Origin: Chloroflexota bacterium
GTDB taxonomy: Bacteria; Chloroflexota; Dehalococcoidia; DSTF01; JACRBR01
Assembly: GCA_021813085.1 (NCBI GenBank)
Contig: JAKAMA010000013.1
Span: 1 to 14,395 of the forward strand
Reading direction: 5' to 3'
Length of the DNA stretch: 14,395 nucleotides
Shown here: one piece after another, positions 7,753 to 14,395 of the stretch
Numbering within the stretch: the stretch's first letter is position 1
Layout of the letters: every line of letters begins with the position of its first letter
The notes under the pieces: model-generated
Told to the model about the DNA's origin: nothing
Seen by the model: only the letters and a program-made list of their open reading frames with translations
Databases searched by the model: none
Translations under genes and position numbers: made by a program

Positions 7753-8310
7753 CTACGCCCGCTCCTGGTACTCGCCCGTGCCCGTGTTGATCTTGAGCCG
7801 GTCGCCCTCGTTCACGAAGAGCGGCACGTTGACCACGAGGCCCGTCTCCATCGTCGCCGGCTTCGTCGCGCCCGTCGCCGTGTCGCCCTTCATGCCGGGG
7901 TCGCTCTTCACCACCTTCAGCACGACCGAGGACGGCAGCTCGATACCGATCGGCTCGTCGCCCAGGAAGAGCACGTCGCACGTGCCGTTCTCCGCGAGGA
8001 AGTTCATCGCCTCGCCGACCTGGTCGCGCGTCAGCGGCACCTGGTCGTACGTCTCCGTGTTCATGAAGTAGAAGAGGTCGCCTTCGGCGTAGCTGTACTG
8101 CATCGCCACGCGCTCGACACGCACGCGCGGCCACTTCTCGCCCGCCTGGAAGCTCCGCTCGATGATGTCGCCGCGCCGCACGTCGCGCAGCTTCATCCGC
8201 ATCTGCGCCGAGCCGCGCCCCATCTTGATGTGCGCGAACTCCATCACCTGGTAGACGCGGCCGTCCAGCTCGATGGTCGCGCCGCGCTTCATGTCACCCG
8301 TCGAGATCAT
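7753..8310 (-). CDS. efp: Translation elongation factor P
   Basis: The protein has 185 residues, the usual EF-P length, and opens with the characteristic MISTGDMKRG. Domain I (KOW-like, 1-65), OB domain II and C-terminal OB domain III (ending GDRLKINTGTGEY) are all present. EF-P binds between the P and E sites of stalled ribosomes and promotes peptide bonds at proline runs. The nearby giant protein contains such runs, including nine consecutive prolines. The tip residue that is modified in many bacteria is Arg32 (KMGRGSA), not Lys. The ATG at 8310 has a strong AGGAGG 11 nt upstream. It is the last gene of the aroQ, M24 peptidase, efp cluster and lies 146 nt after the peptidase stop. Confidence 0.96.
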   Translation of the reverse strand: MISTGDMKRGATIELDGRVYQVMEFAHIKMGRGSAQMRMKLRDVRRGDIIERSFQAGEKWPRVRVERVAMQYSYAEGDLFYFMNTETYDQVPLTRDQVGEAMNFLAENGTCDVLFLGDEPIGIELPSSVVLKVVKSDPGMKGDTATGATKPATMETGLVVNVPLFVNEGDRLKINTGTGEYQERA

Positions 8311-8423
8311 CCGGCGGTCTTCCTCCTGTTGTGCAATGCGTATCCCGCTCGATTCGGCGCCTGTAGCCGGAGGCGCGGCAAGCAGCGCCCCCGCCACGCC
8401 GCCCCACGTGCCCGCGCCGGTCC

Positions 8424-8443
8424 GGCGGCGCGCGCCCGCCGCC
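8424..8443 (-). other. GC-rich stem-loop between peptidase and efp genes
   Basis: GGCGGCG (8424-8430) and CGCCGCC (8437-8443) form a perfect 7-bp stem with a 6-nt loop, about 13 nt past the peptidase stop. No U-run follows, so it is not a standard intrinsic terminator. It could slow decay or partly separate efp expression from the upstream genes. Chance is possible in sequence this GC-rich. Confidence 0.3.
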
Positions 8444-8456
8444 CGTCCGGGCGATC

Positions 8457-9542
8457 TTACCCGGCGAAGCGCAGCTTCGGTGCACGGCTCATCACGCGCG
8501 CCTTGCCGTCCTCCAGCACCACCATGTCCTCGATGCGCACGCCGCCCCAGCCGGTGATGTAGATCCCCGGCTCGATCGTGAACACCATCGACTCCTTCAG
8601 CTCGTCGGTCGACGTGCGCGCCACGCGCGGCGCCTCGTGCACCTGCAGGCCGATGCCGTGTCCCAGCCCGTGCCCGAAGGTCTCGCCGTATCCCGCGGCG
8701 TCGATCACCTTGTGCGCGATCATGTGGCAGGCTTCGCCGGTCATGCCGGGGCGCACCATCTCCTCGGCCGCGAGCTGCGCCGTGAGCACGATGTCGTAGA
8801 TCTTGCGGAACTGGTCGTCGGGCTTGCCGAGGACAACCGTCCGCGTCAGGTCCGACATGTAGCCGCCGACGTCGCACCCCATGTCGATGACGACGCCCTC
8901 GCCCGCCTCGAGCTTGCGGTCGCGCGGGTAGGCGTGCGGCATCGCGCCCCACGGCCCGCCGGCGACGATCGTGTCGAACGACAGCCCGTCGCCGCCGTGC
9001 TCGCGGATGTACTTCTCGATCTCCCAGGCGACCTGCTTCTCGGTCCAGCCCGGCTCGATGCGCTCCGCCACATGGGTGAACGCCGCGTCGCCCAGGTCGA
9101 CCGCCCGCTGCAGCGCGGCGACCTCCTCCGGCTCCTTGTAGATGCGCAACGCTTCGACGAGGTTCGGCGTCGGCACGAGCTTCGGCCGCTCGGTCTCCGG
9201 CAGCGTCGCCAGCGCCTTCTTGAGCGCCTGGTGCGTGGCCACCGTCATGTCCCCTGCCTCGAACGCGACCTTCTTGCCGCCGAGCCCGGCGAAGAGCGGC
9301 GGCGCCCATGCCTCGAAGCCGCCGATGGTCTTGTGCAGCCGGAAGTCTGGCGTCTGCTGCGCGCTCTGCTCGTAGTAGCGGAAGTCCGTCGCGATCACCG
9401 CGTCGTCCGCCGTGACGAGCAGGTATCCCGCGGAGCCGGTGAAGCCACTCAGGTAGCGCCGGTTCTGCGCGTTCGAGATGAGCGCCCCATCGAGACCGTG
9501 CTTCGCCAGCGCGTGCCGCAGCCGTGGTACTCGCTGATTCAC
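8457..9542 (-). CDS. M24B-family Xaa-Pro aminopeptidase/dipeptidase
   Basis: The protein has 361 residues. An N-terminal creatinase-like domain (about 4-130, starting RLRHALAKHGLDGALI) precedes the pita-bread catalytic domain. All five dinuclear-metal ligands are visible: D220 (VVIDMGCD), D231 (SDLTRT), H295 (GHGLGHGIG), E324 (FTIEPGIY) and E338 (RIEDMV). His203 in MPHAYP is the expected catalytic helper. Such enzymes remove an N-terminal residue preceding proline or cleave Xaa-Pro dipeptides in the cytoplasm, and the short form seen here is common outside Proteobacteria. It starts with GTG at 9542, supported by AAGGA 7 nt upstream (9550-9554). It lies 91 nt after aroQ and upstream of efp, a frequent arrangement. 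I cannot tell aminopeptidase from dipeptidase by sequence. Confidence 0.94.
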   Translation of the reverse strand: MNQRVPRLRHALAKHGLDGALISNAQNRRYLSGFTGSAGYLLVTADDAVIATDFRYYEQSAQQTPDFRLHKTIGGFEAWAPPLFAGLGGKKVAFEAGDMTVATHQALKKALATLPETERPKLVPTPNLVEALRIYKEPEEVAALQRAVDLGDAAFTHVAERIEPGWTEKQVAWEIEKYIREHGGDGLSFDTIVAGGPWGAMPHAYPRDRKLEAGEGVVIDMGCDVGGYMSDLTRTVVLGKPDDQFRKIYDIVLTAQLAAEEMVRPGMTGEACHMIAHKVIDAAGYGETFGHGLGHGIGLQVHEAPRVARTSTDELKESMVFTIEPGIYITGWGGVRIEDMVVLEDGKARVMSRAPKLRFAG

Positions 9543-9633
9543 GTCGTCGTCCTTGCCTTTGCGGGATCCCGGCCGCGCTGCTGGCTGCGGTCCGCCACGC
9601 GAAGGCGGGCCGCCGGCCGCGCAGACACCGAGA

Positions 9634-10074
9634 TCACTCCGTGCCCTTGATGATGCGCACCAGTGCCTCGAGCGCCAGCAGGTAGCCCTGCGCCCCGAGC
9701 CCGACGATCGCGCCGGTCACCACGGGCGAGAGCAGCGACACGTGGCGGAACTCCTCGCGCCGCCAGACGTTTGAGATGTGCACCTCCACCACCGGCATGC
9801 CGCAGGCGGCCACGGCGTCGCGCAGGGCAATGCTGTAGTGGGTCAGCGCTCCGGCGTTGATGACCAGCCCCGCGGCGTCGCCCTGCTCCCGCTGGAGCCA
9901 GTCGATAATCTCGCCCTCGCCGTTGGCCTGAAACGCCCGCACGTCGGCGCCCAGCTCGGTGGCCCGCGCGGTCACCGCCGCGACGATCTCGGGCAGCGTC
10001 GTGCGGCCGTAGACCTCGGGCTCGCGGCTGCCCAGCGTGTTCAGGTTCGGGCCGTTGACGAGCAGGATCCGCAT
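9634..10074 (-). CDS. aroQ: Type II 3-dehydroquinate dehydratase
   Basis: The protein has 146 residues, typical for the dodecameric type II enzyme, which converts 3-dehydroquinate to 3-dehydroshikimate in the shikimate pathway. The opening NGPNLNTLGSREPEVYG holds R17 and catalytic Y22. N73 and H79 lie in INAGALTHYS, H99 in VEVHISN, and R110 in REEFRHVS. The usual NHEG segment reads NGEG (51-54), and the common HAREEFR reads WRREEFR, a mild variation that does not touch the key residues. No Shine-Dalgarno precedes the ATG at 10074, and a -10 box lies 8 nt upstream, so the mRNA is probably leaderless. It is the first gene of the cluster with the peptidase and efp. Confidence 0.96.
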   Translation of the reverse strand: MRILLVNGPNLNTLGSREPEVYGRTTLPEIVAAVTARATELGADVRAFQANGEGEIIDWLQREQGDAAGLVINAGALTHYSIALRDAVAACGMPVVEVHISNVWRREEFRHVSLLSPVVTGAIVGLGAQGYLLALEALVRIIKGTE

Positions 10075-10082
10075 CGTCCGGC

Positions 10083-10091
10083 ATTGTAGCA
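10083..10091 (-). promoter_or_regulatory. aroQ: Extended -10 promoter of aroQ (leaderless start)
   Basis: On the minus strand TGC-TACAAT forms an extended -10 element (TACAAT, 5 of 6 to consensus, with TGn in front). Only 8 nt separate it from the aroQ ATG, so transcription should begin at or within a base or two of the start codon. No -35 match is seen, which an extended -10 can tolerate. Confidence 0.5.
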
Positions 10092-10272
10092 GGGTCTGCC
10101 GGGCGGGCCCCGGTGCCCCGGGCGCAGCGTCATGTATTTCGGATGCGTGGCATCGGCCCGCCGGCCCACGACCGATCGGCTGGCCGAAGGGCAGTGTTGC
10201 CGGGGGTGCCGGATGCCGAGAACTACAGATGAGGCGCATCGCCGGCGCCGGGGGGCACGGGTGGGACCAGCC

Positions 10273-11325
10273 ATGGACAAGCACGTCGATGAGGACCTGA
10301 TCGAAGCCACAATCAAGCGGGTCGCGGAGGCGCGCGCCGCCCGTGCGGAGGCGCCGGACGACACCCGTCCGCCGCCCGCGGCGTCCGCCGACGCGCCATC
10401 CGGCGGGGCGGAAGCCGAGCCAGCGGACGGGATCCGGACGTCTGCCCAGGCTGATGACGGTGCCCCGGCTGCGGGCGAGAGCGCCGCGGCGGCAGCCCCT
10501 GACGCCGAGACCGAGAGCGCGATTGAGGCCACCATCCGGCGCGTCGCCGCCGCGAAGGCGGCCCGCGAGCAGGCGAGCGTCGCGCCTCCTGGCGATGAAG
10601 ACGGCGGGGAGATCGCGGCCACGCCCGACCGCCCGCTCACCGTTGTCCGCCGCACGGGCGCCACGGCCGCGCCGGCCCTCGCGGCCGGGCCCTCCGCAAC
10701 GGAAGACTGGGGCGCGGCCCTTGACCGCATCGAGCGCGCTGTTTCGGAGACGAGGGAGATGTTGCGCTCGCTCGTCACGCACGTCGCCGCGCTCGCGGCT
10801 GCTGCGGGCAACAACGCGCCCCGGGTGGGCCCGGCCCAGCGGCGTCCCGACGCCGGCGATGGCTGGGAGGACGAAGCCCCCCAGCTCCCGCGGGTGCCGT
10901 TCGGCGCCCCGCCGCGGCCGTCCGTCCTGCGCGACCCTCCGCCGCGGCCGGCGATGGTTGAGCGCACGAGCGACCATGACGCGGACGCTTCGGACGTCCC
11001 GCCCCCGCCGCTACCACGTGCGCCCCTCCAGCCCGACCAGCGCCGCGGGTTCGACCTGCTCCCGCGCACGTACCGCATCACCGTTGAGGACAAGCGCCGC
11101 GGCGTCGACCTGGTGCCGCTGCATCGCGCGCTGCTGGCGATGGACGGCGTCCGCGATATGTCGCTCCTGAGCTACAACAACGGCGTCGCCATCGTCTCGC
11201 TCGAGACCGTGAGCGACATCGACACGGGAGTCCTGGAGCGCTCGGTAGCGCGCGCCATGTCGCGCCCGGCGACCGTCGAGACGCACAATGACCGCACCCT
11301 CGTTGTCAAGCTGGCGGAGGAATAA
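10273..11325 (+). CDS. Unrecognised low-complexity protein with duplicated helix and C-terminal ferredoxin-like domain
   Basis: From the ATG at 10273 the protein has 350 residues. I do not recognise a named family. Residues 10-27 (IEATIKRVAEARAARAEA) recur at 84-101 (IEATIRRVAAAKAAREQA). Both are charged amphipathic helices joined by Ala/Pro/Asp-rich, probably disordered sequence. A predicted helix or coiled coil spans about 144-179, followed by a Pro/Arg-rich linker. The last 91 residues (260-350) have a beta-alpha-beta-beta-alpha-beta pattern (TYRITVED, HRALLAMDGVRDMSLL, NNGVAIVSLE) like heavy-metal-associated folds but without CxxC. The stop overlaps the ATG of the GAF-GGDEF gene by one base, indicating coupled translation and probably a shared pathway. 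Earlier in-frame ATGs at 10132 and 10213 exist. I chose 10273 because acidic, structured sequence begins there and a GGTGGGA lies just upstream. Confidence 0.75.
   Translation: MDKHVDEDLIEATIKRVAEARAARAEAPDDTRPPPAASADAPSGGAEAEPADGIRTSAQADDGAPAAGESAAAAAPDAETESAIEATIRRVAAAKAAREQASVAPPGDEDGGEIAATPDRPLTVVRRTGATAAPALAAGPSATEDWGAALDRIERAVSETREMLRSLVTHVAALAAAAGNNAPRVGPAQRRPDAGDGWEDEAPQLPRVPFGAPPRPSVLRDPPPRPAMVERTSDHDADASDVPPPPLPRAPLQPDQRRGFDLLPRTYRITVEDKRRGVDLVPLHRALLAMDGVRDMSLLSYNNGVAIVSLETVSDIDTGVLERSVARAMSRPATVETHNDRTLVVKLAEE
10300..10575 (+). repeat. Intragenic duplication encoding two copies of an 18-residue helix
   Basis: Copy 1 (10300-10353) and copy 2 (10522-10575) each encode 18 residues without gaps, share IEAT-I-RVA and A-KAAR-like positions, and differ mostly by conservative changes. 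They are separated by about 56 disordered residues. The repeated surface suggests two equivalent docking sites. Confidence 0.7.
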
Positions 11326-12506
11326 TGCGCTGGCTCAAGAACAGGAAGATCGCCGATGCCGTCGAGGATGCAGGCACGTTCATCGAGGACTTCGATGCGT
11401 CGCGCCCGGCGGGCCGTGAGGGCCGCCTCTTCGACCTCGTGATCCTGACGCTCTTCCTGCACAGCGCCGGCAGCATCAGCGAGATGGTCGGGGCGTTCGT
11501 CGAGAAGGCACCCGCCGTGACCGAGGCGATGTTCGTCTATCCTCTGGTGCTCGACAAGAAGCGCGACGTCCTGACAGCGGCGCCGCTCGAGGGGCTCGTC
11601 GAGCCGCACCTCGAGCGGGCGATGGATGCGTACCAGGAGGACCTGACGGCGGTCGAGCTGGATCTGCCCGTGCGACACTTCCGTCGCCAGATCATCGAGC
11701 AGGGCGAGGTGCACCTGCGCGCATCGATGGTCGAGTTCTGGGACGGGCTCATCGCCGCGGACGTCGTGACCGAGGCGGAGGAGAAGCTCGGCGTCAAGAA
11801 AGTCGCCCTGGTGCCGATGCTCGTCGAAGGGGAGCCGTACGGCATCGTCGTCTTCGGCTTCGACCACACCGACATCGACGCCGAGATCGTCGAGCTGCTC
11901 GTCGGGCACTTCACGCTCTCCCTCCGCGACCTCGCGACCCAGGAAGACACTGCGCGCTTCAACGACATCGACCCCGTCACCTGGGTGCACAACCGCCGCT
12001 TTATCGGCGAAGCGATCGAGGACGAGCTCGTGCGCTGCGGCCGCTACGCGAAGGCGCTGTCCGTCGTCGTCCTTGACATCGACGACTTCGGGCAGTTCAA
12101 CGCCGAGTATGGACAGTCGATGGGTGACCGCCTCCTGCGCAGCGCGGCCGTCAGCCTCGCCGAGGCTGTGTCGCCTCCGGAGGTCGTGGCTCGCCTTGGC
12201 AACGACGAGTTTGCGGTGTTGCTGCCCGAGACGAACCGGGCCGCCGCGGTCTCGGTGACGACGCGACTGCTTGCCAGCCTCTCGCAGGTCTCCGTGTTCG
12301 GCGACGATGGCTCGCCGGAGCCGCTGAAAGCGTCAGTGGCGATCGTCTGCTTCCCGGAGGACGGGGCCTCCGCGAGGGACCTGCTCGACAGCGCCATGTC
12401 TGACCTTGCCCAGGCGAAGCGAGAACGCGGCGAGCAGATGCGTGCGCAACAGGTGCGCACGGTCAACCCGCTGGCGCGCGCATCGGGCGAGCACCTGCGC
12501 GGCTGA
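11325..12506 (+). CDS. GAF-GGDEF protein with GNDEF signature (diguanylate cyclase-like)
   Basis: The protein has 393 residues. Residues about 30-205 form a GAF-like sensor ending VALVPMLVEGEPYGIVVFGF and ALELLVGHF-type helices. Residues 210-370 form a GGDEF domain: DPVTWVHNRRF, metal-site LDIDDF (D251), N259, MGD, then RLGNDEF (292-296). GGDEF proteins make c-di-GMP from two GTP. Here the second Gly of the signature is Asn while Asp and Glu remain, so activity is possible but uncertain. The RxxD feedback site five residues upstream is absent (SPPE). No membrane segment is seen, so the protein is cytoplasmic. GGAGG lies 4 nt before the ATG, which overlaps the previous stop (TAATG). It lies between its unrecognised partner and a small membrane protein. 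It could be a GTP or c-di-GMP sensor rather than a synthase. Confidence 0.88.
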   Translation: MRWLKNRKIADAVEDAGTFIEDFDASRPAGREGRLFDLVILTLFLHSAGSISEMVGAFVEKAPAVTEAMFVYPLVLDKKRDVLTAAPLEGLVEPHLERAMDAYQEDLTAVELDLPVRHFRRQIIEQGEVHLRASMVEFWDGLIAADVVTEAEEKLGVKKVALVPMLVEGEPYGIVVFGFDHTDIDAEIVELLVGHFTLSLRDLATQEDTARFNDIDPVTWVHNRRFIGEAIEDELVRCGRYAKALSVVVLDIDDFGQFNAEYGQSMGDRLLRSAAVSLAEAVSPPEVVARLGNDEFAVLLPETNRAAAVSVTTRLLASLSQVSVFGDDGSPEPLKASVAIVCFPEDGASARDLLDSAMSDLAQAKRERGEQMRAQQVRTVNPLARASGEHLRG

Positions 12507-12512
12507 ACGCGG

Positions 12513-12818
12513 ATGCGCGGCGGCCGCACCCCGGGCCAGGTCGAAGGGGCGACACCGCGTCTGCCGTCCGGCTGGCACGATCCCGTCGGCACCGGCATCT
12601 GGGTCGTCGCCGCGGTTCTCTTCCTGCTCGGCGTCTATCCTGCCGTCGTCCGCTCACCGCTGCGCATCGTCCTGCTGATGAGCGCGCTCGCCCTGGCCGC
12701 AGCGCCATCGAGCGCGCCGCGGCGCAGGCCGTGGACGTGGGGCGTCGTGCTCGTGCGATTCGCCGCGATGCTTGTGTCCGTGCTGATCCTCTGGTCGCTG
12801 ACGGGTCAGCCGCGCTGA
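12513..12818 (+). CDS. Small membrane protein, three predicted helices
   Basis: The protein has 101 residues and no family I recognise. After a polar N-terminus of about 25 residues come hydrophobic segments at about 28-46 (IWVVAAVLFLLGVYPAV), 50-65 and 76-96 (WGVVLVRFAAMLVSVLILW). An Arg-rich loop (RRRP) lies between the second and third and is probably cytoplasmic. The gene begins 6 nt after the GGDEF gene stop, so it is probably co-transcribed. The ribosome site is weak, consistent with translational coupling. Its 3' end overlaps the convergent HAD gene by 13 bp. It may be a membrane partner for the two soluble proteins upstream. Confidence 0.7.
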   Translation: MRGGRTPGQVEGATPRLPSGWHDPVGTGIWVVAAVLFLLGVYPAVVRSPLRIVLLMSALALAAAPSSAPRRRPWTWGVVLVRFAAMLVSVLILWSLTGQPR

Positions 12819-13570
12819 TCGCGGCCATCGATCGCGGCGATCACCCGCGGCAGCTCGCGCAGGTGCGCGATGACCGCGTCGGGCGCAGGCTCGAAGCCCG
12901 CGTACGGCCGCGCGGCGTACTGCTGCGTGAGGACCGCATGCATGCCCGCGGCCTTCGCGCCGGCGATGTCGTGCGCCGGGCTGTCGCCGACGAACACCGC
13001 CTCGCGGGGCGCCACCGAAAGCCCGCGCAGCGCCTTCTCGAACAGCGAGCGGTGCGGCTTGCGCCAGCCCTCCTCCGACGACACGACGACGCTGCGCATG
13101 AGCCCCTCGATTTCGTACCGTCGCAACATGGCCCGGATCGTCGCGGCATCGGCCAGCGTGTTCGTGACGCAAGCGAGCGCGTAGCCACGGTCCGCCAGGC
13201 CTCGTACCGCGTCGAGCGTGCCGTCCGCGCAGGCCAGGCTGTCGATCTCCGTGGCGAAGAGCGGCGGCGTGACCTCGTCCAGTAGCGCCGCATCGAGCCG
13301 CAGGCCGAGCGCCCGGCAGCCCCGGTCGACCCAGAGAGAGGACGGCGGCTGCTCGAGTCGCGCCGGGTCCAGGAAGTACGTCTCGCCGGCCTCGTGCAAC
13401 GCCTGCCGCACCGCCTCGCGTAGCGCCGCGGCATCCGGCAGATCATCGCGGCCGAGCCTCGCGACGAGCGTCGCGCGCATGTTGGCGTAGGCGCGGTCGA
13501 GTGCCGCGCCGTCGCCCGGCAGAATGTCCCACAGCGTATGGCCGAGGTCGAACATGACGGCGCGGATCAA
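12806..13570 (-). CDS. HAD-superfamily hydrolase (phosphatase-like)
   Basis: From the TTG at 13570 the protein has 254 residues. Motif I is FDLGHTLWD with nucleophile D8. The usual acid/base Asp two residues later is Gly10, a variation known in FDLG-type HAD proteins. A helical cap follows (about 18-110), then motif II (VTNTLAD, T136), motif III (K171 in WRKPH) and motif IV (VGDSPAHD, D196 and D201). The family mostly dephosphorylates small molecules, and the substrate is unknown. The TTG start overlaps the upstream TGA as TTGA, giving the natural opening (M)IRAVMFDLGHT. An ATG at 13555 is the alternative. It is co-directional and coupled with the TIM-barrel gene, suggesting a shared carbohydrate-type pathway. 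Confidence 0.88.
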   Translation of the reverse strand: MIRAVMFDLGHTLWDILPGDGAALDRAYANMRATLVARLGRDDLPDAAALREAVRQALHEAGETYFLDPARLEQPPSSLWVDRGCRALGLRLDAALLDEVTPPLFATEIDSLACADGTLDAVRGLADRGYALACVTNTLADAATIRAMLRRYEIEGLMRSVVVSSEEGWRKPHRSLFEKALRGLSVAPREAVFVGDSPAHDIAGAKAAGMHAVLTQQYAARPYAGFEPAPDAVIAHLRELPRVIAAIDGRDQRG

Positions 13571-14395
13571 CGTCGCGGTGCCGCCTCGATCGTCCCCGGC
13601 GCGCGGCCGTTGCCGGAAGGCGGGGCCGTGGCTTCGAGTCCGGGCGCCGACAGCAGCTCGCGGCGGACCAGCGTCTGCACCACGCCGCGCAGGTAGCGCG
13701 CCGCGCGCGGCACCGCGGTCTCGGGCTCCTCGGCGCCCTCGTAGTCGATGAGCAAGAAGCCGCGGTAGCCGGCGAGCCGCAGCATGCGCAGCAGCTCCGG
13801 CCAGTGCACGCTGCCGTCGCTGCCGTCGTCGCGCACGTCGCGCAGCCGCGCGCGGGCCTGCACCGTGCGCCGCAGCGGCACCTCCAGCCCTCCACCGTGC
13901 GGCAGGTCCGCCGGGTCCAGGCACACGCGCAGCCACGGCGAGCCGGCGTCGCGCAGGCACTGGTCGAGGTCCTGCGCCGTGCGGACGAGCCCGTCGCGTG
14001 CGCTGTTCTGCAACGCCAGCACGACGCCGCGCGCGGCCGCGTAGTCCGCGCTCTGGCGCAGCGCCCAGGACACGTCGGACCACGCCCGCCGCCGGTCCGG
14101 CTGCGGCTGGCCGAGGACCCGGCGGAACATGCCGACGATGCGGCCAGCATCCGGCTGGGGCGCACGCACCGGCAGCCAGCCGGCGAACACGCGCACCACG
14201 GGCGCGCCCAGCACCGCCGCGATATCGCACCACTGGCGGACGCGGTCAATCTCCTGCGCGCGCTGCTCAGCGGGCCCGAAGTCGTTGGTGACCGCGATGC
14301 CCGCCACCGTGAGCTGCAGGTCGATGCAGAGCTTCTTGACCTCGCGCAGGTAGGATGGGTCGGTCGTCGGGAAGTGCAGGTCCGCCAGCTCGACG
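13567..14395 (-). CDS. Sugar isomerase/epimerase-like TIM-barrel protein (xylose isomerase-like), 5' end outside window
   Basis: The frame is open through the right edge, and 276 codons to the TGA at 13567 are visible, so the N-terminus is missing. Family features include VELADLHFP, IAVTNDFG, a helix then LGAPVVRVFAGW, LALQNSARDG, VCLDPADLPHGGG and FLLIDYEG near the C-terminus. These proteins isomerise or epimerise sugars and polyols with a metal held by E, D, H and E. The Asp (CLDPAD) and final Glu (YEG) are visible. The first ligand position is Gln (LALQN) with Ser where the following His is usual, and the HVKD-type His motif reads RLRDV, so the metal site looks altered. The C-terminus carries a Pro/Gly-rich extension. 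Its stop overlaps the HAD start by 4 nt. Confidence 0.8.
   Translation of the reverse strand, partial: VELADLHFPTTDPSYLREVKKLCIDLQLTVAGIAVTNDFGPAEQRAQEIDRVRQWCDIAAVLGAPVVRVFAGWLPVRAPQPDAGRIVGMFRRVLGQPQPDRRRAWSDVSWALRQSADYAAARGVVLALQNSARDGLVRTAQDLDQCLRDAGSPWLRVCLDPADLPHGGGLEVPLRRTVQARARLRDVRDDGSDGSVHWPELLRMLRLAGYRGFLLIDYEGAEEPETAVPRAARYLRGVVQTLVRRELLSAPGLEATAPPSGNGRAPGTIEAAPRR

Noticed and set aside
8637..9650. A 337-codon plus-strand open frame opposite the M24 peptidase
   Set aside because: Its composition is Arg/Val/Leu-rich without motifs, and the minus strand encodes an intact enzyme with all metal ligands.
10197..10229. A possible promoter for the three-gene cassette (TTGCCG with a CTACAG-type -10)
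   Set aside because: Spacing and the -10 match are both weak. A promoter must exist nearby but cannot be placed from sequence alone.
10041..11093. A 350-codon minus-strand open frame spanning the aroQ start and the plus-strand gene
   Set aside because: It is a Ser/Ala/Arg-rich shadow that overlaps the aroQ start in the wrong frame. The plus frame has structured ends and couples to the GGDEF gene.

Overview
The window is very GC-rich, with dense coding on both strands and long antisense open frames that are only composition shadows. Two features suggest a Gram-positive-type or Chloroflexota-like bacterium. One is the same-strand order aroQ, Xaa-Pro peptidase, efp. The other is an EF-P whose tip loop reads KMGRGSAQ followed by FQAGEKW. 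I lean to Chloroflexota, but this is inference from recalled family patterns, not a search result.

Left region (1-5361, minus): one reading frame runs open for 1787 codons and leaves the window without a stop. It encodes a giant secreted modular protein. In order it has a signal peptide, a cupredoxin-like fold without copper ligands, a protease prodomain, a subtilisin-like (S8) domain, EF-hand/dockerin-like calcium loops, Ig-like domains, a region I cannot assign, a PKD domain, a second Ig/PKD-like domain, a polyproline hinge, a CAP/SCP domain and a Pro/Ala-rich tail. A good sigma70-type promoter lies upstream.

Middle region: a tRNA-Gly(CCC) with its own probable promoter is followed by a broken GAF/HD-GYP gene (minus). 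Next is an intact pirin gene (plus), which converges on the minus-strand cluster aroQ, M24 peptidase, efp. That cluster combines shikimate-pathway metabolism, dipeptide turnover and relief of ribosome stalling at proline runs. The aroQ promoter sits so close to its ATG that the mRNA is probably leaderless.

Right region (10273-12818, plus): three closely packed genes form a probable operon divergent from aroQ. They encode a largely disordered protein with a duplicated 18-residue helix and a C-terminal ferredoxin-like domain, a GAF-GGDEF protein with a GNDEF signature, and a small three-helix membrane protein. This is the best candidate here for an undescribed signalling module.

The last two genes (minus) encode a HAD hydrolase, read from a TTG overlapping the upstream stop, and a 5'-truncated TIM-barrel sugar isomerase/epimerase-like protein. 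The HAD gene converges on and overlaps the membrane-protein gene by 13 bp.
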